DNA of 64,000 nt from Sulfitobacter geojensis (GCF_000622325.1 NZ_JASE01000005.1:1488001-1552000), one strand, 5' to 3'; positions 9,886-19,088 are shown, numbered from the stretch's first letter. The notes: a model not told the origin generated them from the letters alone. Numbers and translations: made by a program.

Positions 9886-10758
9886 TTACAGCATTCTGCC
9901 GGCCACCGCGTCCAGTTTCGCCATCAACGCGGGATCACGGGCGTCAGGTTGCGTTAGAATCGCAAACTCGAGCGCACGATCACAGCCATGCGGGCAGGGC
10001 GCGCGTTCGGCCCCCAGTAACGCAGGCAAACGCGCCACAAGATCACGGCCCTTGTCAGCATTGCCCATCAAGGTGGCGATGATTGCCGTGACATCCACCT
10101 CGCCGTGATCGGGATGCCAGCTGTCATAGTCGGTGATCATCGCGACCGAGGCGTAACAAAGCTCTGCCTCGCGGGCCAGTTTCGCTTCGGGCATGTTGGT
10201 CATGCCAATCACATCCGCGCCCCAGCTTTCGCGGTACATTTTGCTTTCCGCCAAGGTGGAGAATTGCGGCCCCTCCATCGCCAGATAAGTACCACCTTTG
10301 TGCACCGTGATCCCGGCATCCCGTGCGGCGGTTTCACAAGCGTCGCCAAGACGTGGACAGGTGGGGTGGGCGACGCTGACATGGGCCACACAGCCAGAAC
10401 CGAAAAACGACTTTTCGCGGGCGAATGTGCGGTCAATAAACTGATCGACAATGACAAAATCACCCGGTGCCATTTCCTCGCGGAACGATCCACAGGCCGA
10501 AACGCTGATCACATCGGTACAGCCCAGACGTTTCAAGGCGTCGATGTTTGCGCGATATGGCACCGAAGAGGGGCTGTGCACATGACCTCGCCCGTGACGT
10601 GGCAGAAAGGCCATCTCGACCCCGTCCAGCGTCCCTGTCAGGATCGCGTCAGATGGCTTGCCCCACGGCGTTTCGACGGTAACCCAATCCGCGCCCGTCA
10701 AACCGTCGATATCGTAAAGGCCGGAGCCACCAATCACCGCAATTTTCGTCTGTGTCAT
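9886..10758 (-). CDS. mtnP: S-methyl-5'-thioadenosine phosphorylase
   Basis: The 290-residue protein cleaves methylthioadenosine to adenine and methylthioribose-1-phosphate. It begins MTQTKIAVIGGSGLYDI, and the phosphate-binding RHGRGH, the SACGSFRE segment and the YLAMEGPQFST substrate loop are all present. The open frame extends 78 residues further upstream, but that stretch has no family similarity, and the ATG at 10758 gives the usual length. Adenine released here could feed Apt, encoded about 0.7 kb away on the same strand. Confidence 0.95.
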   Translation of the reverse strand: MTQTKIAVIGGSGLYDIDGLTGADWVTVETPWGKPSDAILTGTLDGVEMAFLPRHGRGHVHSPSSVPYRANIDALKRLGCTDVISVSACGSFREEMAPGDFVIVDQFIDRTFAREKSFFGSGCVAHVSVAHPTCPRLGDACETAARDAGITVHKGGTYLAMEGPQFSTLAESKMYRESWGADVIGMTNMPEAKLAREAELCYASVAMITDYDSWHPDHGEVDVTAIIATLMGNADKGRDLVARLPALLGAERAPCPHGCDRALEFAILTQPDARDPALMAKLDAVAGRML

Positions 10759-10978
10759 TCTGACCCCCAGTATTCTGCCCGACAGGGGCACCGTTTTGGT
10801 CAGGAAGTCAGAGCGAGGCCGCGATTTCAACCCCTCTTTGCGCGGCACACGCAGGGTTGAATTGCACGGGGCTGCGCGGATTGCGCCTGCGGTCTTGGAA
10901 TCCTGTACGTTCTGGTATAGCGAGCGGCACGAACAGCCTCGCGGCTTATTTCCCACAAGAGTCATAAAAGGAAGCCCG

Positions 10979-12646
10979 ATGGTGCGTTCCACGTTTCACG
11001 CCTTTACCAAAAACCTCGAAGTTACCGACCTGCGATGGATGCCCGAAGACGGGTTCTCCGTTGGCCGATTGCGCATCGAACTGCTGTCGGGACTGACTGT
11101 CGCGCTGGCACTTGTACCCGAAGCGGTTGCCTTTGCCTTTGTCGCCGGTGTGCATCCGTTGGTCGGTTTGTATGCGGCGTTTCTGGTCGGTCTGATCACG
11201 GCCTTGATCGGGGGACGGCCCGGCATGATTTCGGGTGCCACAGGCGCTTTGGCCGTTGTGATGGTGGCGCTGGTCGCCCAGCACGGCGTTGAGTATCTGT
11301 TCGCGACCGTTGTTTTAATGGGCTTGTTGCAGATATTCGCGGGCGTGATGCAATGGGGCAAATTCATCCGGCTGGTGCCGCATCCGGTGATGCTGGGGTT
11401 TGTGAACGGCCTTGCGATTGTGATTTTCCTTGCGCAGATGGGCCAGTTCAAAGTGCCCGGCACGATGGTTGACACCGGTCACGGCATGGGCGGCGGTGAA
11501 TGGTTGTCCGGTCAGCCGCTTTATCTGATGCTCGCGCTTGTCGCGGCGACCATGGCGATCATCTGGATCATGCCGCGCATCACCAAACTGATCCCCGCAC
11601 CGCTTGCGGGTATCGGTATTGTGGCCGCCGTTGTGATCTTTACGGGTATGGATGTCCCGCGCGTTGGTGACCTTGCCTCGATCGAAGGGGGATTGCCGAT
11701 GCCACATATGCCCTTTGGTGAAGGGCTTGGACTGTATGGTACGGCACTTGCGCCATTCACGCTGGAAACCCTTTATATCATTGCGCCATATGCGGTGATC
11801 CTTGCCGCGATTGGCCTGATTGAATCATTGCTGACGCTGAACCTTGTCGGCGACATGACCAACACCCGCGGGGGCGCGTCACAGGAGTGTGTCGCCCAAG
11901 GCATCGCGAACACAGTGACCGGTTTCTTTGGTGGCATGGGCGGTTGTGCGATGATCGGTCAGTCGATGATCAACGTGAAATCCGGCGGACGCACGCGAGT
12001 GGCGGGCATCGCCGCTGCGATTTTCCTGTTGCTCTTCATTCTTGTGGGTTCGTCGCTGATCGAACAGATCCCGCTGGCCGCATTGGTCGGTGTCATGTTC
12101 ATGGTGGTGATCGGCACCTTCGCGTGGAATTCCCTGACGATCCTGCGCAAGGTGCCCCTGACGGATGCCTTTGTGATCCTGCTGGTCACGGTTGTCACGG
12201 TTTATGAAGACCTTGCCGTTGCCGTGGTCGTTGGTGTGATCGTATCCGCGCTGGCCTATGCATGGAACAACGCGCGCCGCATCCACGCGACAACACGCGA
12301 ATCCCATACGGAAAAAGGGGCCAAGGTATATGAGATCCACGGGCCCCTGTTCTTTGGCTCTTCCGACGGATTTGCCGAACTGTTCACCGTGGCAGAGGAC
12401 CCTGAAAAAGTGATCATTGATTTCGCCGACAGCCGAGTGGTGGATCAATCCGCGCTACAGGCGATCGAGGCGATTGCGTCGAAGTACGAAACCACAGGCA
12501 AGCACGTCATGCTGCGACATCTGAGCCGCGATTGTCATCGCCTTCTGACCAAAGCGGGCCACCTGATGGTCGATAGCGATGATGACCCCGATTACGAACT
12601 GGCGGTGGATTACTCCGTGCGCACGGGCGTTCTGGGCGGTCACTGA
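10979..12646 (+). CDS. SulP family anion transporter with C-terminal STAS domain
   Basis: The 555-residue inner-membrane protein has the SulP core of many hydrophobic helices, with ALALVPEAVAFAFVAGVHPLVGLY in the first helices, and a cytosolic STAS domain from about residue 440 with VIIDFADSRVVDQSAL. SulP proteins move sulfate, bicarbonate or dicarboxylates; this sequence does not decide. The ATG at 10979 is chosen because AAGGA lies 6 bases upstream; the longer open frame begins inside the intergenic region shared with mtnP. It is followed by a long perfect hairpin. Confidence 0.9.
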   Translation: MVRSTFHAFTKNLEVTDLRWMPEDGFSVGRLRIELLSGLTVALALVPEAVAFAFVAGVHPLVGLYAAFLVGLITALIGGRPGMISGATGALAVVMVALVAQHGVEYLFATVVLMGLLQIFAGVMQWGKFIRLVPHPVMLGFVNGLAIVIFLAQMGQFKVPGTMVDTGHGMGGGEWLSGQPLYLMLALVAATMAIIWIMPRITKLIPAPLAGIGIVAAVVIFTGMDVPRVGDLASIEGGLPMPHMPFGEGLGLYGTALAPFTLETLYIIAPYAVILAAIGLIESLLTLNLVGDMTNTRGGASQECVAQGIANTVTGFFGGMGGCAMIGQSMINVKSGGRTRVAGIAAAIFLLLFILVGSSLIEQIPLAALVGVMFMVVIGTFAWNSLTILRKVPLTDAFVILLVTVVTVYEDLAVAVVVGVIVSALAYAWNNARRIHATTRESHTEKGAKVYEIHGPLFFGSSDGFAELFTVAEDPEKVIIDFADSRVVDQSALQAIEAIASKYETTGKHVMLRHLSRDCHRLLTKAGHLMVDSDDDPDYELAVDYSVRTGVLGGH

Positions 12647-12655
12647 TCTGAATGC

Positions 12656-12690
12656 ATGGCGCTTTGCCCTGATGTAGGGCAAAGCGCCAT
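12656..12690. terminator. 15-bp perfect hairpin between convergent genes
   Basis: ATGGCGCTTTGCCCT (12656-12670) is the exact reverse complement of 12676-12690, with a 5-base loop GATGT. It sits between the ends of the SulP gene and the convergent flavin reductase gene, so it most likely stops transcription from both sides. There is no T tract beyond the stem. Confidence 0.6.
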
Positions 12691-12697
12691 GTCGAAA

Positions 12698-13303
12698 TCA
12701 ATCGTCGGGCCGGACAATTTCGAAAACTTCGCGCACCACGGAATAGTCGCGATAGCCAAGGCGCGACAGCGGTTCAAAGCGCGTGACGTCAAATCGTCCG
12801 TCGACCATGCAATCATCGCGCATATGCACGCCGATGACTTCGCCGAACACCACATAGTTCGCGGCCCCTTCGATCTGCAAAATCTGCGTCATACGGCATT
12901 CCAGTGCCGCCGGCGCGCCGCCGACACGCGCGCAATTGATGGTGTCACATTCCTGCTTATCAATGCCGGCGTGGGCGAATTCATCCACGCCGTGGGGCAG
13001 GGTGGCGGAGGACAGGTTCATCGCATCGCGCGCGCCGTATTCGACGATGTTTGCGCAAAAAACACCGGTCTCGCGGATGTTGGCGACCGAGTCCTTGGTG
13101 CCATCCACATCATCCTTCACACCGGTCGAGGCAAACATGACCTGTGGCGGCACATAGGCGACGGCGTTGAAAAAGGAGTAGGGGGCAAGATTGTCATTGC
13201 CATCCTTGTCACGGGTCGAGATCCAGCCGATGGGGCGCGGGGTTACAACGGCGTTGAAGGGATTGTGAGGCAGGCCGTGACCTTCACTTGGCTTATAGAA
13301 CAT
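12698..13303 (-). CDS. Flavin reductase family protein (FMN-binding split barrel)
   Basis: The 201-residue protein matches the flavin-reductase-like family: NAVVTPRPIGWISTRDKDGNDN at the N-terminus (FMN contact region), then LAPYSFFNAVAYVPPQVMF and ETGVFCANI. Such proteins supply reduced flavin or act as flavin-dependent oxidoreductases. There is no partner monooxygenase next to it, so the pathway is unknown. It is divergent from the GNAT gene at 13386. Confidence 0.86.
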   Translation of the reverse strand: MFYKPSEGHGLPHNPFNAVVTPRPIGWISTRDKDGNDNLAPYSFFNAVAYVPPQVMFASTGVKDDVDGTKDSVANIRETGVFCANIVEYGARDAMNLSSATLPHGVDEFAHAGIDKQECDTINCARVGGAPAALECRMTQILQIEGAANYVVFGEVIGVHMRDDCMVDGRFDVTRFEPLSRLGYRDYSVVREVFEIVRPDD

Positions 13304-13385
13304 CGGAATTCCTTTTGGTGGTTTGCGCCTATGGCTACCCCCATGCTAGGGCGGACGCCACTGCAATTCAAAAGAGCGACGCAAC

Positions 13386-13874
13386 TTGTATCAGTTAACA
13401 CCGGAGACACCGCAGGATTATTGGGAGGTCGAGGCTCTTTATGACACCTGTTTTGCGCCGGGGCGCGAGGCGTTGTCGTCCTATCGTCTGCGCGACGGCG
13501 TACCGTCGGTCACGGGGTTAAGCCATGTCGCGCGCGATGCGGGCGGCATTCTGGGTGGTGCGATCCGGTATTGGCCCGTGCGCATTGGCGATGTTGCGGC
13601 GTTGCTGCTGGGGCCGGTCGCCGTACACCCGACCCGACAGGGCGAGGGGTTGGGGCGCGCCTTGATCGAAGAAAGCCTGCGTCATGCCGCGCCGTTGGGG
13701 TGGGACCGTGTGATGCTGGTCGGGGATGCGCCCTATTACGGGCGCTTCGGTTTTGAAGTGTTGAACAATGTGGAAATGCCGCCGCCGACCAACCCTGCGC
13801 GGGTCTTGGGGCGGGCCATTGCGCCGGGCGCATGGGACGGGGTGAGCGGCAAGGTGCGCCGCTGGCTGGATTGA
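13386..13874 (+). CDS. GNAT N-acetyltransferase (YhbS-like), TTG start
   Basis: The 162-residue protein has a GNAT core with LLLGPVAVHPTRQGEGLGRALIEE (acetyl-CoA loop) and a late VMLVGDAPYYGRFGFE, the pattern of the YhbS-like branch. Substrate is unknown. The only in-frame initiation codon in reach is TTG at 13386: going upstream, no ATG or GTG appears before an in-frame TAG at 13347. The EcsC gene follows after 46 bases. Confidence 0.85.
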   Translation: MYQLTPETPQDYWEVEALYDTCFAPGREALSSYRLRDGVPSVTGLSHVARDAGGILGGAIRYWPVRIGDVAALLLGPVAVHPTRQGEGLGRALIEESLRHAAPLGWDRVMLVGDAPYYGRFGFEVLNNVEMPPPTNPARVLGRAIAPGAWDGVSGKVRRWLD

Positions 13875-13920
13875 AATCCGGTCCTTGACGCCCCACATAA
13901 CAGGGCAAAGGGGAGTTCGC

Positions 13921-14688
13921 ATGCAGATAGAATCCAGTTTGCCCACGCCGATAGATGTAGAGGCCGAGATTGAAAAACTCGCCCGCCGGTACAAATCAGC
14001 CGGTGGTTTGGGGATCAATGTCCTGAACCTTATTGGCGGATCTGCGGACAATCTGATCGAGCGGCTGCCCGAAGGGATCCGGCGCAATCTGGAAAGCGCC
14101 ACGATTACCGCGCTGAACCAAGCGATGAAAGCCGCCCATTCCAGCCGGTCGGTTGTGCCCGATCAGGCAAGTTGGCTGAACCAAGCCGTTTCTACGGCGA
14201 TGGGCGCTGCGGGCGGCGCGGGCGGGCTGCCGACCGCTTTAGCGGAGCTGCCGGTTACCACAACGCTGTTGTTGCGCGTGATCCAAGGCGTCGCGGTAGA
14301 GCACGGGTTTGATCCCGAAGCCGAGTCTGTTCAGTTTGATTGCGTACAGGTTTTTGCCGCCGCTGGTCCCTTGTCGGGGGATGACGGGGCGGACTTGGGA
14401 TTCCTGTCGGCCCGTCTTGCGTTGTCGGGCAAGGCGATGCAGGCGGTCATCGCCAAAATCGCGCCGAAACTTGCCGTGGTTCTGGGGCAAAAACTGGCCG
14501 CACAAACGGTACCGGTTCTGGGGGCTGTGGCAGGGGCGGCGACGAATTACGCCTACACAAGCTATTATGAGGACGTGGCGCATGTGCATTTCGGCCTGCG
14601 CAAACTCGCGATCGACGCGGACGTGCCGCATGGTGACCTACTCGCGCAACTGGAAGTGAAAATGGCCAAGCCCAAAGTCACCGCCTAA
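13921..14688 (+). CDS. EcsC family protein
   Basis: The 255-residue protein resembles the EcsC family: an N-terminal helical part (EKLARRYKSAGGLGINVLNLIGG), a hydrophobic alanine/glycine-rich middle (GAAGGAGGLPTALAELPVTTTLLLRVIQ), and a late VPVLGAVAGAATNYAYTSYY that may insert in the membrane. EcsC proteins have no settled function. The ATG at 13921 follows an AAAGGGGAG ribosome-binding site; an upstream TTG in the same frame (13885) lacks one. The stop overlaps the stop of convergent modC. Confidence 0.83.
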   Translation: MQIESSLPTPIDVEAEIEKLARRYKSAGGLGINVLNLIGGSADNLIERLPEGIRRNLESATITALNQAMKAAHSSRSVVPDQASWLNQAVSTAMGAAGGAGGLPTALAELPVTTTLLLRVIQGVAVEHGFDPEAESVQFDCVQVFAAAGPLSGDDGADLGFLSARLALSGKAMQAVIAKIAPKLAVVLGQKLAAQTVPVLGAVAGAATNYAYTSYYEDVAHVHFGLRKLAIDADVPHGDLLAQLEVKMAKPKVTA

Positions 14689-15767
14689 TGCCCGATGCTG
14701 ATTGGTGCGACGCTTGTAGCCTTGAGCACGGCGAAACATGTCATGCCTGTATGTAGATCCAACTCGGTCACGGCCCGTCCAGTGATGCGTGCAAGCAGAC
14801 GGTCGTGACCTGCGCGCAGGCTGACCGCCGCACCGGGGCCATCGCCGATCTGGATCCCCTCGATTGTTACCGGCAGGACATTTTGCGCTGACAATCCGGC
14901 GGGACGTTGCGTGGACAGCATCACGTCTTGCGCCAGCACCCGCACCCGCAGCTTTGTGCCAAGTGCTGCCTGCACTCCGGGCAGATGCAACACGCCTGCG
15001 CTGATACGCAAATGGCTAAGCCCGTCGGGCGCGTGTTCTACCACCTCTGCCTCGATCACCGCACCGGCCTCGCGCACGCCAAGCAAGGGCACGGCGGCAG
15101 GGTCGGCCAGCACCTCCCTGATCGGGCCGGCCCGCGCCACCAGGCCGTCCTTTAACAACACCAGCGTATCGGCCAGTCGCGCGACCTCGTCGACCGAGTG
15201 GCTGACATAAAGGATCGGCAAGCCCAGCGGCCCGTCGCGCAGCCGTTCAAGATAGGGCAGGATGTCCTGTTTGCGCGGTCCGTCAAGACTGGCCAGCGGT
15301 TCATCCATCAGCAACATGCGCGGCTTGCTGAGAAGGGCACGGCCAAGGGCCACACGTTGCTTTTCCCCCCCCGACAGCTTGGCAGGGCGACGCGCAAGCA
15401 GGGGGGCGAGGCCCAGCAAACCAGTAACATCGTCAAATTCGGGACCAGAGGCATCCGCCGGGGCGTAGCGTGCGCCGAAATTCAGGTTCTCACGGACCGT
15501 CAAGTGAGGGAAAAGACGTGCATCCTGAAAGACATAGCCCAATCGTCGCGCAGCGGGGGAGATAAAGGTGGTGCGATCAAACAGAGTCACGCCATCCGCC
15601 ACGATGCGCCCCGCGTCCGGTTTCAACAGTCCGGCAACGGCGTTGATCACCGTCGTTTTACCTGCGCCGGAGCGCCCGAATACGGCGGTGATGCCTGCCT
15701 TTGCCTCGAAGGCGACATTCAGGGTGAAATCCCCGAACCGGTGGGTGATGTCCACGTCCAGTGTCAT
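14685..15767 (-). CDS. modC: Molybdate ABC transporter ATP-binding protein
   Basis: The 360-residue ATPase energises molybdate import. Walker A is GRSGAGKTT (residues 31-39), the signature is LSGGEKQRVALGRALL, and Walker B is MLLMDEPLASLD. The C-terminal third (from about residue 290) is a TOBE/Mop-type domain that can bind molybdate. It is the last gene of modABC and overlaps modB by 4 bases. The cofactor supports molybdoenzymes such as the CoxL-type protein encoded at 56959. Confidence 0.94.
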   Translation of the reverse strand: MTLDVDITHRFGDFTLNVAFEAKAGITAVFGRSGAGKTTVINAVAGLLKPDAGRIVADGVTLFDRTTFISPAARRLGYVFQDARLFPHLTVRENLNFGARYAPADASGPEFDDVTGLLGLAPLLARRPAKLSGGEKQRVALGRALLSKPRMLLMDEPLASLDGPRKQDILPYLERLRDGPLGLPILYVSHSVDEVARLADTLVLLKDGLVARAGPIREVLADPAAVPLLGVREAGAVIEAEVVEHAPDGLSHLRISAGVLHLPGVQAALGTKLRVRVLAQDVMLSTQRPAGLSAQNVLPVTIEGIQIGDGPGAAVSLRAGHDRLLARITGRAVTELDLHTGMTCFAVLKATSVAPISIGH

Positions 15768-16453
15768 GCGCCCGCGATCCTTGCGGCGACACGGCGGGAA
15801 AGAAATTCCGAGATGAGTACAGCCGTCATGGCCACCGCGCAGGCCATCAAGACCATGGCGACGGCTTGTCCTTCGCCGCCCGGAATTTGCAGCGCAGTCC
15901 AGATCGCGCTGGGCAAGGTTTGTGTCTGGCCGGGGATGTTGGCGACAAAGGTGATGGTGGCCCCGAATTCACCCATCGCTTTTGCAAAACCCATGACAGC
16001 CCCCGCCAGGATCCCCGGGGCGATCAGGGGCAGGGTGACGCGACCAAAGACGGACCAGCGCGGTGCACCCAAGGTTGCGGCAGCTTCTTCGAGTTTGGGA
16101 TCAACGGCTTCGATGGCAAGGCGCATGGCACGCACCATTAACGGAAATCCCATGATGATGGCGGCCAGCACCGCCCCGGACCAGTGAAACGCCAGCGTGA
16201 TGCCAATACTGTCAAGGGCACGGCCCAAAGGGGCGGTACGCCCAAAACCGAGCAGCAGCAGATAGCCGGTGACAATCGGGGGCAGCACAAGGGGTAAATG
16301 AACAAGAGCGCTGAGCAGGGCTTTGCCCCAGAAGTCGCGCCGCGCCAGTAACCACGCCACCCACAGCGCCAGCGGAATGGCCAGCAGGGTCGCCCAGAGC
16401 GACACCCAAAGCGACAGGCGCAAGGCGTCCCAAGCGGCGGCATCCGCGCTCAT
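15764..16453 (-). CDS. modB: Molybdate ABC transporter permease
   Basis: The 229-residue inner-membrane permease has about five hydrophobic helices and the cytosolic EAA coupling loop EEAAATLGAPRWSVFGRV that contacts the ATPase. The KAMGEFGATITFVANIPG stretch is characteristic of ModB/CysTW permeases. It is encoded between modA and modC, with ATGA overlaps on both sides, so the three subunits are translationally coupled. Confidence 0.94.
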   Translation of the reverse strand: MSADAAAWDALRLSLWVSLWATLLAIPLALWVAWLLARRDFWGKALLSALVHLPLVLPPIVTGYLLLLGFGRTAPLGRALDSIGITLAFHWSGAVLAAIIMGFPLMVRAMRLAIEAVDPKLEEAAATLGAPRWSVFGRVTLPLIAPGILAGAVMGFAKAMGEFGATITFVANIPGQTQTLPSAIWTALQIPGGEGQAVAMVLMACAVAMTAVLISEFLSRRVAARIAGA

Positions 16454-17172
16454 TCGGGCACCGGTGCAAATCCGTGTCTGGCGAAGATCTCGGCGGAGGC
16501 GGCGGTGCGCAGATTGGCGATGTAGGTGTCGCCAGCGGGGGACAGGCTGGCGGCAAGATATGTGATTGGATCATGGGCGTCGGACGGTGCGCGCAGCAAG
16601 GCCTGCACCTGCGGTTCGGCGATGGCGTCGCTGGAGTAGACAATGCCCAATGGCGTTTCACCCCGTGCAACCAGCGCAAGGGCCGCGCGCACGTTGTCGA
16701 TTTCGGCCAATCGCGTGGTGAGAGCGTCCCAAACGCCTGCGTGCTGTAACCACTGGCGCGCATAGCTGCCGGCGGGCACTGCGTCGCGTTGACCCATGGC
16801 CAGACGGCCATTGCCAAGACGCGCAGCGATTTCATCAAGTGAGGCAAGCGGGGCGGCATCTTTCGCGGTGATCAGAACCAGCGTGTTGCCTGCAATCGCG
16901 GTGGGTGTAGAAAGGGTGCGCAGGCCCTGGTTCGTTAACCAGTCCATCCAATGCGTATTGGCCAGAATGACCACATCGGCAGGCGCACCGGCCGCCACTT
17001 GCCGCGCCATGCTGCCAGATCCGCCAAAGGACAGGCGCAGATCAGACGGTGCCTGTTGCGCAATCTCTTCAAGCGTGCCGCGCAAGCTGGCAGCCGCAAA
17101 AACGGTGATCTGCTGGGCTGCTGCCGCAACGGGCAAGCACAGGGTCATCAAAAGAGCGGCAATTCGTAACAT
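16450..17172 (-). CDS. modA: Molybdate-binding periplasmic protein
   Basis: The 240-residue binding protein has a signal peptide (MLRIAALLMTLCLPVAAAAQ) and the ModA pattern FAAASLRGTLEEI, SFGGSGSMARQVAAGAPAD and the later GNTLVLIT. It captures molybdate or tungstate in the periplasm for ModBC. It is the first gene of the operon; the 93 bases between it and the divergent Nudix frame must hold the promoter. I saw no clear ModE palindrome there and no modE gene nearby. Confidence 0.94.
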   Translation of the reverse strand: MLRIAALLMTLCLPVAAAAQQITVFAAASLRGTLEEIAQQAPSDLRLSFGGSGSMARQVAAGAPADVVILANTHWMDWLTNQGLRTLSTPTAIAGNTLVLITAKDAAPLASLDEIAARLGNGRLAMGQRDAVPAGSYARQWLQHAGVWDALTTRLAEIDNVRAALALVARGETPLGIVYSSDAIAEPQVQALLRAPSDAHDPITYLAASLSPAGDTYIANLRTAASAEIFARHGFAPVPE

Positions 17173-17289
17173 TGTCTCTATTATCTGCGAAGCCGATGTG
17201 CCCTACAAGCGTAATGGGGCAATCTAGGTCCTTGCGATCAGCGGCGCGGCGCCTCATGTCTGGTTTTGCGAAAATCCAACAGGCGTTTT

Positions 17290-17760
17290 ATGGCTGATCA
17301 GCCTCCTCTTTCACTTCAAGGTGCCCGAAAAGGCGAACTGCGCACGCAATTCGGTGCGCTGTGTTATCGCGTGCGCCGCGGCAAGGTGCAGATTCTGGTG
17401 ATCACCTCGCGGCGGTCAAAACGCTGGATTGTGCCGAAGGGCTGGCCGATGGAGGGTAAGACCCCCGCGGCGTCTGCGGCGCAGGAAGCATGGGAAGAAG
17501 CGGGCGTGCGCGGAAAGGTTGGAGAAACAGCGCTGGGGGCCTATACTTACGGCAAGACTACCGCTTGGGGTGGGGATCTGTCCTGTGTTGTGATGCTTTA
17601 TCCGGTCTTGGTGAAATCACTGGCAAAAAGTTTTCCCGAAAGCGGACAGCGGCGGCGCAAATGGGTGTCCCGCAAGAAAGCGGCGAAAAAGGTTGATGAA
17701 GAGGGGCTGGCCCGGTTGATCCTGAGTTTTGAACCCGCTGGCACTCGCAAACGTTCTTGA
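17290..17760 (+). CDS. Nudix hydrolase (DIPP-like)
   Basis: The 156-residue protein has a Nudix box starting at GWPMEGK and ending with QEAWEEAGV. The catalytic EE is kept, but the box has Lys where the first Glu is usual and Gln where the conserved Arg sits. The preceding RRSKRWIVPKGWP resembles diphosphoinositol-polyphosphate-type Nudix enzymes common in alphaproteobacteria. Substrate unknown. I use the ATG at 17290; a TTG at 17266 in the same frame is possible. Confidence 0.85.
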   Translation: MADQPPLSLQGARKGELRTQFGALCYRVRRGKVQILVITSRRSKRWIVPKGWPMEGKTPAASAAQEAWEEAGVRGKVGETALGAYTYGKTTAWGGDLSCVVMLYPVLVKSLAKSFPESGQRRRKWVSRKKAAKKVDEEGLARLILSFEPAGTRKRS

Positions 17761-17808
17761 CCAAAGGCCCGACGGCACCCATGTCTGGTGCAGGAGTTAC
17801 AGAGCAAA

Positions 17809-18237
17809 ATGATCCAATACACTCTTAAATGCGACCAGGACCACCACGTCGAAAGCTGGTTTCAATCGGCTGCTGCTTATGATGCCTTGGAAAAAGCGGG
17901 ACATCTGAGCTGTGCAACCTGCGGCAGCAGCAAGATTACCAAGGCGCTGATGGCGCCGCGCGTGCGTGTTTCTGAAGAGACCACCACCAAAGTACCAGTT
18001 TTGTCCGAGCCTGCAGGCGAAAAGGAACAGGCGCTGGAGGCGTTTCGCAAGAAGGTGGAAGAGAGTTCGGACTACGTTGGTGACCGTTTCGTCAAAGAGG
18101 CGCGCGCGATGCATATCGGCGACGCGCCGGAACGTTCGATTTATGGCGAGGCGCGATTGGATCAGGCGAAAGAACTGATTGAGGAAGGCGTGCCCTTGAT
18201 GCCGCTACCGTTCCGGCCCAAACAGAAATTGACCTGA
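17809..18237 (+). CDS. DUF1178 family protein (zinc-ribbon-like N-terminus)
   Basis: The 142-residue protein begins MIQYTLKCDQDHHVESWFQS and has CATCG a little later, so Cys and His pairs suggest a small zinc ribbon, as in DUF1178 proteins. The rest is charged and helical. The function of the family is unknown. The frame opens 7 codons earlier at a GTG, but the conserved N-terminus begins at the ATG of 17809. It sits between a Nudix gene and an SDR gene on the same strand. Confidence 0.85.
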   Translation: MIQYTLKCDQDHHVESWFQSAAAYDALEKAGHLSCATCGSSKITKALMAPRVRVSEETTTKVPVLSEPAGEKEQALEAFRKKVEESSDYVGDRFVKEARAMHIGDAPERSIYGEARLDQAKELIEEGVPLMPLPFRPKQKLT

Positions 18238-18254
18238 GTTTATAAGGACGTCCG

Positions 18255-18911
18255 ATGAATATTGTGATTACGGGAGCCAGCCGCGGTATTGGCGCAGGGC
18301 TGGCAGAACACTACCGCGCGTTGGGGCATGAGGTTGTCGGAACGGGACGTTCTGTGGCCTCTCAGTTGCAACTTGATGTGACCCGCCCCGCCAGCCACAA
18401 GGAGATGGCCGAAACCCTGGAAGGCCATGCGATCGACCTTTTGGTGTGCAATGCGGGGGTCTATCTGGACAAAGGCGATGATCTGGACACAGGATACGGT
18501 GCGGACCTTTGGGCCCAGAGTTTTGCGACGAATGTGACGGGCGTTTTCATGAGTATTCAGGCCTTGTTGCCTCATTTGCGCCGCGCGCGCTCTTCGAAGA
18601 TTGCCATCATCTCATCGCAGATGGGATCAGATGCCCGCGCAAAAGAAGGCGGCGGCAGCGGCAGTTATATTTACCGTGCTTCCAAAGCGGCGGCACTTAA
18701 CCTTGGATTGAATTTAGCCAATGATTTGAAAGCGGACGGTATTGCCGTCGGGATATACCATCCCGGCTGGGTGCAGACCGACATGGGCGGCGAGGCGGCC
18801 GCGATTACGACGGATGAGGCCGTTGCGGGGCTGGCGGCGCGATTTGATGCGTTAAGCATTGAAACGACGGGATGTTTTGAAAATTGGGATGGCCGCCCCC
18901 ACGCGTTTTGA
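18255..18911 (+). CDS. Short-chain dehydrogenase/reductase
   Basis: The 218-residue protein has the SDR nucleotide motif TGASRGIG (residues 6-13), the NAG motif in LLVCNAGVY, a catalytic serine in IAIISSQMGS and the YRASK active-site pair. It resembles the C-factor/CsgA-like SDR group. Substrate is unknown. It starts 17 bases after the DUF1178 stop with AAGGACG upstream. Confidence 0.88.
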   Translation: MNIVITGASRGIGAGLAEHYRALGHEVVGTGRSVASQLQLDVTRPASHKEMAETLEGHAIDLLVCNAGVYLDKGDDLDTGYGADLWAQSFATNVTGVFMSIQALLPHLRRARSSKIAIISSQMGSDARAKEGGGSGSYIYRASKAAALNLGLNLANDLKADGIAVGIYHPGWVQTDMGGEAAAITTDEAVAGLAARFDALSIETTGCFENWDGRPHAF

Positions 18912-18959
18912 CGTAGCGCGGTGCGACGAGTCTTTTATTGAATTTGCATAGGGCAAATT

Positions 18960-19015
18960 CGTTGAGGCGCTGCCTCAAACTCCGCAGGATTTAGAGCCAA
19001 AAAGAGGAAGGCAGG
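18960..19015. repeat. Roseobacter-type intergenic repeat (GAGGCGCTGCCTC hairpin)
   Basis: The stretch holds GAGGCGCTGCCTC (18964-18976), a small hairpin, followed by AAACTCCGCAGGATTTAGAG and a purine-rich CCAAAAAGAGG. From memory, this kind of sequence recurs in gene-free spots of many Rhodobacteraceae genomes. It lies in the 177-base gap before lysC; no gene is visible in that gap. Confidence 0.45.
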
Positions 19016-19088
19016 GTTTTGGCGTTGTCCTGCTTGCTCTTGCGGGTGTGCTGGCGTAAACGGCGCTGGACTTAAGAGGCGAGGGAAA

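Noticed and set aside
9886-10992. N-terminally extended mtnP frame
   Set aside because: The 78 extra residues precede the conserved MTQTKIAVIGGSG start and cross the divergent promoter region.
17173-17289. ModE-binding site or molybdenum-cofactor riboswitch upstream of modA
   Set aside because: The spacer is too short for the riboswitch and shows no convincing ModE palindrome.
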